A stretch of 64,000 nucleotides of DNA from JBFHQE01 sp041592335 (GCA_041592335.1 JBFHQE010000008.1:1-64000), one strand, 5' to 3'; counted from the stretch's first letter, positions 1 through 8,541 are shown. Program-made: numbers and translations. The notes: a model not told the origin generated them from the letters alone.

Positions 1-13
1 GGCCGCTCCTACA
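1..13. repeat. Tail of a REP-like palindromic repeat, cut by the window edge
   Basis: The first 13 bases, ggccgctcctaca, match the right-hand ends of the two complete repeats at 27464-27514 and 28717-28785. The rest of this copy lies outside the window. Its CTA at 9-11 is, on the minus strand, the TAG stop of the neighbouring cysteine-cluster gene. Confidence 0.75.
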
Positions 14-419
14 AAAACCGCTTATCCCAGTTCTTAAACCGCTTGCGGCAATACTTGATCAGTTCTTCGTAATTACGGAAATACAGCTCAAACCCTTCAT
101 CCGCGGGCGAATCATACTCGCAGTAATCATTGGAATAATCACGACACAACTGCGGGCGCGTTTCATAAATACCGCAACGTCCATCCTGCTCCAGAAAACG
201 GCAGGTCTTCATCAACATCAGATACCAGCCCGATTCATCCTTGTAGGCCTGCACATCCTGGTGCGCCAGCTGCCAGGCCAGGTGATCGAAATCATGAATC
301 GAACGTGGGCCGGGGATTTTCTGTGTAATGTACTGGCAACACTTGGTGCCCGCGCAAAAACTGCATTTGTTTTCGGGCGTAACGGGAATGTAATTCCTGG
401 CTTTACGGGAAGAAACCAT
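9..419 (-). CDS. YkgJ/UPF0153-type cysteine-cluster protein
   Basis: A 136-residue cytoplasmic protein of the CxxCxxxxCC zinc/iron-chelating type. The N-terminal CSFCAGTKCC (about residues 19-28) and the later CRFLEQDGRCGIYETRPQLC block are the family signature, thought to bind a metal or Fe-S cluster. The molecular role of the family is not established. The gene stands alone; upstream on its own strand is the window interior, and downstream is a repeat. The stop codon falls inside the repeat at the window edge, so the last few residues may have been reshaped by repeat insertion. The family call is firm, the function unknown. Confidence 0.8.
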   Translation of the reverse strand: MVSSRKARNYIPVTPENKCSFCAGTKCCQYITQKIPGPRSIHDFDHLAWQLAHQDVQAYKDESGWYLMLMKTCRFLEQDGRCGIYETRPQLCRDYSNDYCEYDSPADEGFELYFRNYEELIKYCRKRFKNWDKRFL

Positions 420-483
420 GCTGAAAATTCTAACTATTAGAAAGTAGTTGGCAGCATGCCAGTGTTAAACACCGGTCGTCAAC

Positions 484-1086
484 CTACAACACACTCACAC
501 TATAGGCCAAACGAATGTCCTGCCCCTTGCGTTTCAGCTGCAGACTTAATGTACTAGCCTCGAGCTCACGATACAGTGATTGCGGATCCAGCTCATGGTC
601 AAGACGTATTCCATTTACGGAAAGCAGCAGATCACCCCGCTGCAACCCTACTTTGCCCCCAATATCGCCGTGAATTTTATTAATAAAATAACCAATCACC
701 TGGCCGTTTTCTTGATGCGGAATTACCTCAAGCTGCTCCAATAAATCCGGCACATCGGCAAAACTGACCTGATATTGCTTATCCGCTTCCGCCAACGCCC
801 GATCGATACGATCACCATACGCCAGTCGATACTCCTGCTGTCCTGATCGGACATACGCATGATCTACGGCAACGCGAGTCAGCAATACGTCGTTTGCCAA
901 CGGCTGACCGACACGCACAACCTGTTGCTGCATGGTATCGACCTGCTCAATCACGGCATAGCCCTGATGATTGTGCGTCACGACAGTGCCGCGCAGTACC
1001 CAGTCAATGCCCTGGCCCGGTTGTGCGACTGCGCACACCGGGCCAGACAACATTGCAATCACAAAAAATAAATGCGATAGCTTCAT
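484..1086 (-). CDS. GspC-like periplasmic protein (HR + PDZ domains, signal peptide)
   Basis: A 200-residue protein with a cleavable-looking signal peptide (hydrophobic residues 6-20, AVA before Gln22). It then has a GspC homology-region-like beta domain (about 28-95, ending RLAYGD) and a C-terminal PDZ-like domain (about 105-195) with KVGLQRGDLLLSVNGI. Classical GspC is an inner-membrane type II secretion component whose HR domain contacts the GspD secretin. Here the N-terminal anchor seems to be replaced by a signal peptide, so the product would be free in the periplasm. It follows the exported-protein gene by 8 bases and is probably cotranscribed with it. It could be the true GspC of this system or a paralogue dedicated to the neighbouring exported protein. 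Confidence 0.65.
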   Translation of the reverse strand: MKLSHLFFVIAMLSGPVCAVAQPGQGIDWVLRGTVVTHNHQGYAVIEQVDTMQQQVVRVGQPLANDVLLTRVAVDHAYVRSGQQEYRLAYGDRIDRALAEADKQYQVSFADVPDLLEQLEVIPHQENGQVIGYFINKIHGDIGGKVGLQRGDLLLSVNGIRLDHELDPQSLYRELEASTLSLQLKRKGQDIRLAYSVSVL

Positions 1087-1094
1087 CTACTTAA

Positions 1095-2753
1095 TCAGAA
1101 CAGACTGGGTTCCTGCATCATCTTCACCAGCGCCTCTTTCTGTTCAGCGCTGATATTCACTGAACCGTCCGTGGTGCCCGAGATGTTACTCACCAGGCCT
1201 TCCAATGCATTCAGGTAAGCAAGACGCGCAGCCTCTTCCTGTGCAGGTGTTGGCTGGCCGCTATCCCAAAGATTGAAGCGAACATGCTCAATGATCTGAA
1301 CATCTTCCATCAGACCCATCAGGTCGGAGAAGCCATCAGGCAGGTTCTGACCACTGGGTCCAAAATCAGAACGCGTGCCGGTTCCGTTCAGCCAACTCAT
1401 ATTGGAAGGCACCGCAGTCGTATCACGAGTGTAGTCAAAGCTACCGCCACCAATGAGTACATCGGCAACCCAGGAGACGGAAACCGTTTGCGGAATCGGC
1501 CAACGGACAGTGTTGCCATCGTAATCACGCTCCTGCCCCACCCCATCACCCTGTAAAGTAGCTTTCGCGATAGCAGTTGCAGCTGATACTTTATCGAGCA
1601 TGTCTGAAATTTCGCCAGTTGTTGATTGCAGGTTATCCTTGAAGGTCGACCAGGCGCTCTGGAAGGCGTTGTCAATGGCTGTTTGAATCTGCTGCGCCGA
1701 CTGTCCTGAATTCGCAACATAACCTTCAGGGTCCACAAAGAACTCACTGTACTGCACATCAATGGCCTGCTGATCAGCAAGGAACGTCTGCACCGCACTA
1801 TTGAAACGATTCACCTCTGCACCAGAAGCATCCAGTTCATTCAGCGCATCAGTGTATTCCGCTTTCAGCTTGGAACCGGCAATACGCATAAAGAAACCCT
1901 GCACGGCTTGCTCGATTGATGCAGCAAAACCGGACGAGATACGGCTCATCAAATCATCCAGCGTTTCACCTCCCTGAGAGGAGTTGCCCGCTGCATTAAA
2001 CGCTGCAAGGATCAGCCCTGGATCGATATCCGCGGCCAATGCCGCATCCATCCAGATATCCGCCATGATACTGCCCGCCTTGGCCATTTCATCATCATCA
2101 TCGTTATCAATCGCGGTCTTGAAGAACTCCATGTAATCGGCCATATCCTTGGCATTACTTGCAGTATTGGCCACCATCTTTTCCTGGAAGACCGCCATCT
2201 TGCTGGCAGACACACCATTATCCAGCAGGAACTGCTTCAAACCGTTCGGGCCAAGAATTGCCATGCCCATCATGTCAGCCAGTGTTTCGATATCGCTATC
2301 CTGGAGATCCGGCGATTTCACGAAGATCAAACCAAAGGCAACCCCCAGCGGATCGTCGGTACCATTGTCCGCCATGGACGCGGATATTGCTTCTGCCTGT
2401 ACATCCGACAGGGTATTGATTCCAACCGCATTGGTTTCGCCTGCAGCGGGTGCTGGTGCAAACGCGCGTCGCACTACTGAACCGGCACTATCCTGCACCT
2501 CGATAAACATGAATTTCGCTTCATCCACTGTCGGCAATGAAGAAAAACTAAAGGCAATCTTACCGTTGGCATCAGCCGTAGCACTGGTCGAACTCACACT
2601 GGTGGTCGACCCATCGCTGTTCACCTTGTAGACCACAACGTTGTAATTTCCGTATGCATTCAATGCGCAAACCGGACTCGATACACCGAGTGATAATGCG
2701 ACCGCCAGACTCACACCTGAAAGAAATTGATTTGCTCGTTTCATTAATTTCAT
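1095..2753 (-). CDS. Large exported protein of unknown function
   Basis: A 552-residue protein that I do not recognise. I take the start at 2753 because an AGGAAAGAGGG ribosome-binding sequence sits just upstream; the longer reading from 2834 runs back into the lipoprotein gene. Residues 1-30 form a signal peptide (MKLMKR, hydrophobic core, SSPVCA). Then comes a beta-rich stretch that looks like a transthyretin/CarboxypepD-type fold (about 35-110), followed by a long, mostly helical, Asp-rich region with a DNDDDDE run. A C-terminal part has Trp/Gly-rich strands and a helical end. There is no membrane anchor beyond the signal. Its place between a lipoprotein, a GspC-like protein and the gsp operon makes it a candidate secretion substrate, which is inference only. 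Confidence 0.6.
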   Translation of the reverse strand: MKLMKRANQFLSGVSLAVALSLGVSSPVCALNAYGNYNVVVYKVNSDGSTTSVSSTSATADANGKIAFSFSSLPTVDEAKFMFIEVQDSAGSVVRRAFAPAPAAGETNAVGINTLSDVQAEAISASMADNGTDDPLGVAFGLIFVKSPDLQDSDIETLADMMGMAILGPNGLKQFLLDNGVSASKMAVFQEKMVANTASNAKDMADYMEFFKTAIDNDDDDEMAKAGSIMADIWMDAALAADIDPGLILAAFNAAGNSSQGGETLDDLMSRISSGFAASIEQAVQGFFMRIAGSKLKAEYTDALNELDASGAEVNRFNSAVQTFLADQQAIDVQYSEFFVDPEGYVANSGQSAQQIQTAIDNAFQSAWSTFKDNLQSTTGEISDMLDKVSAATAIAKATLQGDGVGQERDYDGNTVRWPIPQTVSVSWVADVLIGGGSFDYTRDTTAVPSNMSWLNGTGTRSDFGPSGQNLPDGFSDLMGLMEDVQIIEHVRFNLWDSGQPTPAQEEAARLAYLNALEGLVSNISGTTDGSVNISAEQKEALVKMMQEPSLF

Positions 2754-2772
2754 TGACGTAATCCCTCTTTCC

Positions 2773-2910
2773 TTAGCTGGCGCTACCAGAAACACCACCG
2801 CTACCACCAGAACTGCTACCACCACCGCCGCCACAACCAGTCACCGCAGAACCAAATGCAACAGCAACCACAACCAGTGCTGCCAGTTTTCGAAATTTGC
2901 TTATCATCAT
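2773..2910 (-). CDS. Small Gly/Ser-rich lipoprotein
   Basis: A 45-residue product (from ATG 2910, or the next ATG at 2907) with a classical lipoprotein signal: MMISKFRK, a hydrophobic core and the lipobox AVTGC. The mature part is only Cys, five Gly and a Ser/Gly tail. GGTGAAG upstream serves as ribosome-binding site. Larger proteobacterial lipoproteins often begin with exactly this Cys-Gly5-Ser pattern. The product may therefore be the stub of a once longer lipoprotein, or a minimal lipopeptide. It ends 19 bases before the exported-protein start and is probably cotranscribed with it. Confidence 0.5.
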   Translation of the reverse strand: MMISKFRKLAALVVVAVAFGSAVTGCGGGGGSSSGGSGGVSGSAS

Positions 2911-2985
2911 CTTCACCGCTCTACCAATACCTCTTAATACCGGACTCACAGCGGGCACATCCTTGGCCACGCCGATCTCCAGAAC

Positions 2986-3011
2986 TACCCCAATTGGGGG
3001 CCTCTAGGAGG
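2986..3011. promoter_or_regulatory. Paired inverted repeats in the 274-base gap 2911-3184, possible operator
   Basis: The gap between gspN and the lipoprotein gene holds the perfect palindrome CCCCAATTGGGG (2988-2999), directly followed by CCTC-tag-GAGG (3001-3011). With its left flank the first element reads TACCCCA-AT-TGGGGGC, which resembles a 7-2-7 site for NarL/FixJ-type regulators. It lies about 80 bases upstream of the lipoprotein start. No clear -10/-35 pair or known riboswitch was recognised in the rest of the gap. Confidence 0.35.
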
Positions 3012-3184
3012 TAAACGGGTCTGAAATCAGATCCTTTAGCAACTACAAAGAACGGTAAAAGGGACTATTTCGGAGAGAAAATCACCGCGAAATCTTCTGC
3101 AAGGAATATCACGCAGATAGGCGGCCAATCGTGAATTGCGTCAATTTTATGTCGGCATAAGAAATTTATTAAGGAATGGTGTTT

Positions 3185-3928
3185 TCACAGCCCGCCATGA
3201 AAAACCACGCGGTGTCGCCCCGTGAGATCCGGCGCGCTGAGGAGTTTTAATGAAGTACGCAGATTGTCATTCGCCTCCGCGCGGGCCCGCAGCCTGAGAT
3301 CGACCTGGTACTCGCGCTGCGGACTGAGACTCGCCGTGCCGTCAAGTTCAAGCGCGCCGCCGTTGTCTTTGAGATCCGCAACCAACTGCTGCTCGACCAT
3401 CGTCACTGCGGCTTCAAGCGCGCCAAACTGCATCGGCAGATCACCGTAAAGCCCTGCATCTTGCCAAAGGATCAACGCGGAACCGGACACCGGCCAATTG
3501 TGCTTGATTGCGACCTCGGGTGAATCGATAACAAACACGCCGGACAGATGCATATTCCGATTAGGTTGCGCCAGAACGCTGAGATAGGCGCCATCAATCT
3601 CTAATGCGAGTTGCGACAAGGTGAGTTGCTGATCAAATCCGAGTGCCACCCGGGTATTGCCAGTGACCGCATCGCCTGCAATCTCCAGGCGATATCCCCA
3701 CTGCCCTGACAACAGGGGTGCCAGTTGCCATTGCCAGTTAAGTTTGCCTACTGGCTGGTTATTGACTGAGAGCAGTGCGGCCTCACCTTGCCAGATGCTG
3801 CCCTCAACCCCCTGCAACACCACATTGCCCGGCAAACGGCTGGTGATATAAGTCGCGGGAAGTTGATGAACAATAAAAAAACCAAACAGCAACAGCCCCA
3901 GCAGGGCAAACAACAGAATGCGTTTCAT
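3185..3928 (-). CDS. gspN: Type II secretion protein N
   Basis: A 247-residue protein with an N-terminal membrane anchor (about 4-22, FALLGLLLFGFFIV) and a periplasmic beta-rich body. The segment LQGVEGSIWQGEA and the later WPVSGSALIL motif are typical of GspN. It is the last gene of the gsp run and overlaps gspM by four bases (ATGA), so translation is probably coupled. GspN is an accessory component found in only some type II systems, and its exact task is unsettled. Length and position fit the family. Confidence 0.85.
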   Translation of the reverse strand: MKRILLFALLGLLLFGFFIVHQLPATYITSRLPGNVVLQGVEGSIWQGEAALLSVNNQPVGKLNWQWQLAPLLSGQWGYRLEIAGDAVTGNTRVALGFDQQLTLSQLALEIDGAYLSVLAQPNRNMHLSGVFVIDSPEVAIKHNWPVSGSALILWQDAGLYGDLPMQFGALEAAVTMVEQQLVADLKDNGGALELDGTASLSPQREYQVDLRLRARAEANDNLRTSLKLLSAPDLTGRHRVVFHGGL

Positions 3929-4416
3929 GCCAGCGCGGCGTGCAACGTCAGGCGCACGGTAACACGACCCGACTCATTCTCCGGCTCGATACTCACCTGT
4001 TCCGCGCTGACGCCGAACTGGGTATTGATCTGGTTCAGCCACAGAATCAATTGATCGAACGACACGCTTTCAAACCGCACCCGCACCTTGGCGGAACCTT
4101 CCGGCTCAACCCGCTTCAGTGCACTGCCCAGTCCAGCCTGGCGCGCGGACTGATCCACCACCGCCAACAATGAACGCCCCTGCAACCCGGCAACCGTTGC
4201 ACCACCCTGGCTACGCAAGGCAATCACTTCACCGGCCGCTTCCCGCATCCAGGCCAAGTCGTCCTGCTGGGCAGAGATACTGGTCTTTAACGCGGATGCC
4301 TCGCTGGCCAGCGGCTCCCAGGCCAGCAACCACACCAGAATAATGACGGCAACGATACCGCCCGCACCGAGAATCATCTGTTCACGCGGCGCGCGCGCAG
4401 CCCACCAGGCCTTCAT
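3925..4416 (-). CDS. gspM: Type II secretion inner-membrane platform protein M
   Basis: A 163-residue bitopic protein: a short cytoplasmic N-terminus, one membrane helix (about 14-34, ending LLAWEPL), then a coiled periplasmic part and a ferredoxin-like C-terminal domain (VRFESVSFDQLILWL). GspM partners with GspL in the inner-membrane platform. It overlaps gspL and gspN by four bases on either side, as expected for coupled expression of platform subunits. Sequence conservation in this family is low, so the call rests on topology, the WLNQ region and gene order. Confidence 0.87.
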   Translation of the reverse strand: MKAWWAARAPREQMILGAGGIVAVIILVWLLAWEPLASEASALKTSISAQQDDLAWMREAAGEVIALRSQGGATVAGLQGRSLLAVVDQSARQAGLGSALKRVEPEGSAKVRVRFESVSFDQLILWLNQINTQFGVSAEQVSIEPENESGRVTVRLTLHAALA

Positions 4417-5624
4417 GAGCGTGCTCCCGTGATACGGACCCGACCTTCCACCTTACCGTCTCTGGCCGAGGCCGATTGAATTTCCACCTGCAACTCCGGC
4501 CGCTTGCCCAGGCTGGTCTTGAGCTGATCGATGCTTTGCACATTGCTGCCGGTCACCGCCAGGTCCAGCGCGCCTTCACGAAAACTGATCCCTTCCAGCT
4601 TGAGGTCAGACTGCTGAATCACCTCACCGGACAGGGCCAGCAGGCTCAGGAAATCCGCGCCCACATGACCTTTTGCCTGGCGCAGCGCGGACAACTGGGT
4701 TTCCATCTGGTAACGCGGCTTCACCACGCGCTTCGCATCGGGAAACGCCTGGCGATACACATCTTCCATCTGCGTCGTCAGTCGCGCCTGTTTACTGCCC
4801 AGCGCGGATACGGCCACACCCTGCGAAACAAATCCCAGCACGATGACGATGCCCGCCAGCATCGCGGCGATACGCCAGGATTTCCAGACCTTGTTGTAAG
4901 CCGTCTTGCGCGCGAATTCACCCTGCAGAAAATCAATCGGCTTATTCTGGCAAAGCCCTTTTGCCAGTGGCGTCAGGGAAGAGTGCACGGTTTCATCGCG
5001 CGCCAGCTCCATGCCCTCCGGCAAAGCTGGCATGGCCTGCTCGCGCGCGTGGTAACAGAGCAGCGACTCCGGCTGCTCGGCACTGCCCAGGCGCGACAGC
5101 ACCCAGTCCAGCGTATCCGTTTCCACATACAGGGCCTCGCCCTGTGCACTCTGCAACCAGGAATTCGGTTCATCCAGCACCAGCGACCAGCCGGTCGACG
5201 GACGCGGCGCCGCCTGCACCACCGGGTACATATGCCGCACATCGAGCTGCTGCTCGGCAAAGGCCGCCAACCAGTCCCGCAGTGTCGCCCGGGCGATCAC
5301 CGCCACCGGCAATTTGCCTTCCGCGTCCGGCTGGCCAAGCGCAAAGTGCAGCTCATCGATATCCTCGTTAAGCTGTTCTTCCATCGCAAACGGCACCGCC
5401 TTGCGCAGGCGCTGCTGATTGCGCGTCGGCATGGTGACCTTGGCCAGGGTCACCTGGTAACCCGGCACCAGCGCAATCACCGGCCGATCCACCGCATGGG
5501 TTTTCAGTTCGGAAAGCGTTGCACTCTGACACTGGGTCAATAGCTGGCCCTGCGCATCGATCAGGGCATAATCGACCGGGTCGGCAGGCGTAGCGCCAAG
5601 GCGAATTAATAATGTTTCCAACAT
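4413..5624 (-). CDS. gspL: Type II secretion platform protein L
   Basis: A 403-residue protein. The N-terminal cytoplasmic part (about 1-240) has the actin-like GspL fold; the segment RLRKAVPFAMEEQLNEDID is characteristic. A single membrane helix follows (about 250-272), then a periplasmic ferredoxin-like domain. GspL bridges the GspE ATPase to GspM and the pseudopilus. No gspE, gspF or gspD lies in the window, so these must be encoded elsewhere. The start at 5624 leaves a 59-base gap after gspK, the only sizeable gap inside the operon. Confidence 0.9.
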   Translation of the reverse strand: MLETLLIRLGATPADPVDYALIDAQGQLLTQCQSATLSELKTHAVDRPVIALVPGYQVTLAKVTMPTRNQQRLRKAVPFAMEEQLNEDIDELHFALGQPDAEGKLPVAVIARATLRDWLAAFAEQQLDVRHMYPVVQAAPRPSTGWSLVLDEPNSWLQSAQGEALYVETDTLDWVLSRLGSAEQPESLLCYHAREQAMPALPEGMELARDETVHSSLTPLAKGLCQNKPIDFLQGEFARKTAYNKVWKSWRIAAMLAGIVIVLGFVSQGVAVSALGSKQARLTTQMEDVYRQAFPDAKRVVKPRYQMETQLSALRQAKGHVGADFLSLLALSGEVIQQSDLKLEGISFREGALDLAVTGSNVQSIDQLKTSLGKRPELQVEIQSASARDGKVEGRVRITGARS

Positions 5625-5683
5625 AAAATGACGTCTCTTTCTATTAGCAGCGACCTTACCCTAAAGCGCTATCCGGCACCACT

Positions 5684-6616
5684 TCACCAGGCGCCCCGGC
5701 TACGCAGCACCACATCGATCCCCTGATCATGACGCTGAAACAGGCTATACAGCTGACTGCGTGCCATACCGATATCCACCTGCGCATCAAGCAGGAAATA
5801 ATCGCTGGCCACCCCAACCGTCACCTGGATCTCGCGTCCGGCCAGCGCCGGCTCAGCCAGGAAGTCATCCAGCTTTTCAAAACCGTCGTCGCCGCGCGCG
5901 GCCACCAACGCCTCGGCATCGGCCTGAGTCAAATCGTCATGCAACAACCGCAACAGTTCCGCGCTGGCCGTGTTCACATTCAGCGCAGTGCGACCGGGCA
6001 AAACTGTAACATGGGGCTGCAGCCTGGCCACGGCCTTGGCATCGAAACCCTTCACCGCCGCAATTTCCGTGGCACTACCCAGCAAACGGTTAGCCGGTCG
6101 GTAAGGCGGGTCCAGCAGCAGGTACTCATTATCCTCGGCGCCACCCGGAAAACGCACATCCAGATCGGCATCCATCCAGTCGAGCAATGCATCCGCCAGC
6201 GCGACATCCAGTTCCAGGTGAACCAGCAGCCGCTTGAACAGGGCCACGTCCGGCTCGCTCACCGCCTCGCCATTAAACAGGTTGTTGAGGTTAAAGCGCC
6301 CCTGCTGATCTTCCAGGCGGCCGATAATCTGGCCGCCCTCCACCGGGATCGGCGCCAGCTGGGTCGCCCAGGCTTCATTCAAGTGATCGGTCTTGTTGTC
6401 ATCCAGATCGCGTTGCAAAATCACCCGCGACCAGTCCTCCACGCCCTCGGCATAGGCCCAGGCCTGGTCGGCGTTCAACACATTGCCGGTGCGGCGAATA
6501 TCCAGCTGCTGGCGATTGGCCATGGACACCGCGGCAATCGTGGCCAGCGTGGTAACCAGCAGGGCAGTGATCAGCGCAACGCCGCGCTGCTTTAACCGGC
6601 GATCCGGAACAACCAT
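5684..6616 (-). CDS. gspK: Type II secretion minor pseudopilin K
   Basis: A 310-residue minor pseudopilin with the prepilin-like N-terminus QRGVALITALLV, where Glu5 is absent as is usual in GspK. A large globular domain follows, containing the family's helix-hairpin-helix-like segments (LNVNTASAELLRLL). GspK caps the pseudopilus tip together with GspI and GspJ. Its start overlaps the gspJ end by 25 bases. The length matches GspK proteins of about 300-330 residues. Confidence 0.92.
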   Translation of the reverse strand: MVVPDRRLKQRGVALITALLVTTLATIAAVSMANRQQLDIRRTGNVLNADQAWAYAEGVEDWSRVILQRDLDDNKTDHLNEAWATQLAPIPVEGGQIIGRLEDQQGRFNLNNLFNGEAVSEPDVALFKRLLVHLELDVALADALLDWMDADLDVRFPGGAEDNEYLLLDPPYRPANRLLGSATEIAAVKGFDAKAVARLQPHVTVLPGRTALNVNTASAELLRLLHDDLTQADAEALVAARGDDGFEKLDDFLAEPALAGREIQVTVGVASDYFLLDAQVDIGMARSQLYSLFQRHDQGIDVVLRSRGAW

Positions 6617-7185
6617 CGCAACTCACCCCAGTGGGTTGATTCAAGATTCACTTCCGCCGCCAGTGGCAGGATCTGGTCTTCCTTGTTGGCCGGCGGCCAT
6701 TGGGTATGCCATTCCCGGTCGCTGTCCATGTAACGGATTTCCAGTTCCTTGACCCCATCCAGCAACACCCTCTCAATAGAGGCACTGTCCTGCGCCTGGT
6801 CGAGCACCAGCCAGTGGCGGCGTAACAGCTCCTCATCCACCAGTCCGTACTGCACCCGCTGAAAACTGGAACGCGCCTGACCGGTCGGGTTACGCCAGCC
6901 ATTGCGGGTTAACTCCAGGAGTTGCGCGCTCGCACCCAGCGCCAGCACCGCGCCGCGCTCGTCACCGAGCGAATCGCGAATCGGGCGATTGCTGATCAGC
7001 TGCAAATCTTCCTGCAGAATACGATAGGCCAGTTGCAGCCGCTTTAATTCATCCGCCTGTTCCTGCACCGCCACGCGGGTATTCATAATGCTGTTCAGGC
7101 CGCCATAGGCCATCACCGCAATCAGCGCAAAGATCGCCATCGCAATCAGCAGTTCAATCAGGGTGAAACCGCGCATCCTGCTCAT
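6592..7185 (-). CDS. gspJ: Type II secretion minor pseudopilin J
   Basis: A 197-residue minor pseudopilin. The prepilin signal MSRMRG precedes the methylation and cleavage motif FTLIELLIAMAIF with Glu5 present, and a beta-rich globular domain follows. GspJ assembles with GspI and GspK at the pseudopilus tip and is processed by the prepilin peptidase. The start codon overlaps the gspI stop by one base (TAATG). Length fits the family. Confidence 0.92.
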   Translation of the reverse strand: MSRMRGFTLIELLIAMAIFALIAVMAYGGLNSIMNTRVAVQEQADELKRLQLAYRILQEDLQLISNRPIRDSLGDERGAVLALGASAQLLELTRNGWRNPTGQARSSFQRVQYGLVDEELLRRHWLVLDQAQDSASIERVLLDGVKELEIRYMDSDREWHTQWPPANKEDQILPLAAEVNLESTHWGELRWLFRIAG

Positions 7186-7559
7186 TAGCGCTTACCCATG
7201 AAACCGCTCAGCGTTGCCAGCGGCTGTTCTTCATCGATATCCGCCCCGGCCATCCACACCTGGATATCGATACGGCGCACATCGCTATCGGGTGTCGGCT
7301 TCACCTCGCTTTGCCAAACCCAGTCCAGCCCGGCAAATTCGGCTTCATCCTTTTCGCGACCGGTGTCAGGCCAATTGTCGTCCAGCTGGTATTCAACCAG
7401 GCGGTTGCGCGCCACCCACTGCGCCAGGGTGCGCTCCTGCAGGTAGGCCTGGTTACCGGCGTAACTGCTCACGGCCTTGGTGGCGGCCAGCATGGACAAT
7501 GCCAGTACCGCGATAGCCACGAGGATTTCCAGCAGAGTGAATCCGCGCTGACACATCAT
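7185..7559 (-). CDS. gspI: Type II secretion minor pseudopilin I
   Basis: A 124-residue minor pseudopilin. I start it at the ATG at 7559 (a second ATG follows at 7556), because this gives the short prepilin leader MMCQRG before FTLLEILVAIAVL and an ATGATGA-type overlap with the gspH stop. The longer reading from 7577 would add five unneeded residues. The C-terminal part has the IQVWM-type strand seen in GspI. It acts at the pseudopilus tip with GspJ and GspK. Confidence 0.9.
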   Translation of the reverse strand: MMCQRGFTLLEILVAIAVLALSMLAATKAVSSYAGNQAYLQERTLAQWVARNRLVEYQLDDNWPDTGREKDEAEFAGLDWVWQSEVKPTPDSDVRRIDIQVWMAGADIDEEQPLATLSGFMGKR

Positions 7560-8104
7560 TCGTACAGCGCCTCCCATTTCAGCTCACCCAGCAGATCGCC
7601 ACTGACGCGATAACGGGTCTCGGTATGCTTGGCCTCAAAGGTCGCCACAAAGGGCGACATCTCGCCACTGGAAAGCAACAACAGCGTCGGTTTGTAACCT
7701 TCCTCCACGGTTTCCAGATCCACGTTACGGCCTTCCAGCTCCATGATCAGCTCACTGCCCTCGTCGAACTTACGAGACCGCAATGTTCTGTCATCCTCCA
7801 ATGGCACCCATTCGTTATCGTATAAAACAATAAATTGGAATTGATCAGGCTCAATCTGGACTGCCCACTCCTCGGAACGTAATATCGCCTGTTCGTGCGC
7901 CATCTCTAATAGTGCGAGAAATCGTTGCGACTCCTCTGCCAATTGATCACCTCGCCGGTCCGGAATAAGCATAATGGTGGCTGAAGCAAACACGATGGAG
8001 ATGATTAATATCACCACCACCATTTCAATCAGAGTAAACCCTGAATTAAGGAGATGCTTTGGTTTACTTAACAGAGTCAAGATTCCAGTTCCCGATATCA
8101 TCAT
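7556..8104 (-). CDS. gspH: Type II secretion minor pseudopilin H
   Basis: A 182-residue (from ATG 8104) minor pseudopilin with NSG before FTLIEMVVVILIISI. From this ATG the leader would be 22 residues long, unusually long for a prepilin. The reading overlaps gspG by 41 bases. An in-frame TTG at 8080 would give a 14-residue leader and a 17-base overlap and may be the real start. The C-terminal domain matches GspH in size. Codons 5' of about 7780 are AT-richer than in the downstream gsp genes. Confidence 0.87.
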   Translation of the reverse strand: MMISGTGILTLLSKPKHLLNSGFTLIEMVVVILIISIVFASATIMLIPDRRGDQLAEESQRFLALLEMAHEQAILRSEEWAVQIEPDQFQFIVLYDNEWVPLEDDRTLRSRKFDEGSELIMELEGRNVDLETVEEGYKPTLLLLSSGEMSPFVATFEAKHTETRYRVSGDLLGELKWEALYE

Positions 8105-8507
8105 CGGTATCAGGCTGTCGATCTGGACCTAAGGAATAGAGATCAAAAGAGCCGTGCGCTCCAGGCTGAAGATATTGATAAGGCCTTTCCCATGGATCTA
8201 GTGGTAAACGTTTGGTGTACCCACCTTCAGGATACTTCACTGGCTCTGGATCAGTGGGTTTATTAACCAACGCCTCCAAACCTTGGTCAGTCGTAGGGTA
8301 AGCAAAATTATCAATCCGGTATTGTTCCAAAAGGTTTTCAATACTAGCTATATCGGTTTTCGCTTTTGTTAATCTGGCATCATCTAACTTTCCAACTAGA
8401 TTAGGAACAACTAATGCTGCCAGCAGCCCGATGATGACCACCACGACCATCACCTCGATCAGGGTAAAGCCGGATTCTCGCCGGGCATTTGTTTTCAAAG
8501 TTTTCAT
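8064..8507 (-). CDS. gspG: Type II secretion major pseudopilin G
   Basis: A 147-residue major pseudopilin, the main subunit of the periplasmic pseudopilus. The start at 8507 is preceded by AGGA and gives leader MKTLKTNARRESG before FTLIEVMVVVVIIGLLAA. The body carries the family signatures LPLDPWERPYQY and SLGPDRQPDTDDDIGNW, the calcium-binding C-terminal loop of GspG. First gene of the gspG-N operon. Upstream lies a long inverted repeat (8542-8628) rather than an obvious promoter. The gene is AT-richer than gspI-N. Confidence 0.95.
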   Translation of the reverse strand: MKTLKTNARRESGFTLIEVMVVVVIIGLLAALVVPNLVGKLDDARLTKAKTDIASIENLLEQYRIDNFAYPTTDQGLEALVNKPTDPEPVKYPEGGYTKRLPLDPWERPYQYLQPGAHGSFDLYSLGPDRQPDTDDDIGNWNLDSVK

Positions 8508-8541
8508 AGAAATCCTGTTCTCTCGGTCAGACAAAAAATTC

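Noticed and set aside
2911..3184. Possible c-di-GMP (GEMM) riboswitch before the lipoprotein gene
   Set aside because: No match to the GEMM core was found on either strand; only palindromes are visible.
4476..5543. 355-codon plus-strand frame opposite gspL
   Set aside because: It is the antisense shadow of gspL, rich in His/Arg/Gln as such shadows of GC-rich genes are.
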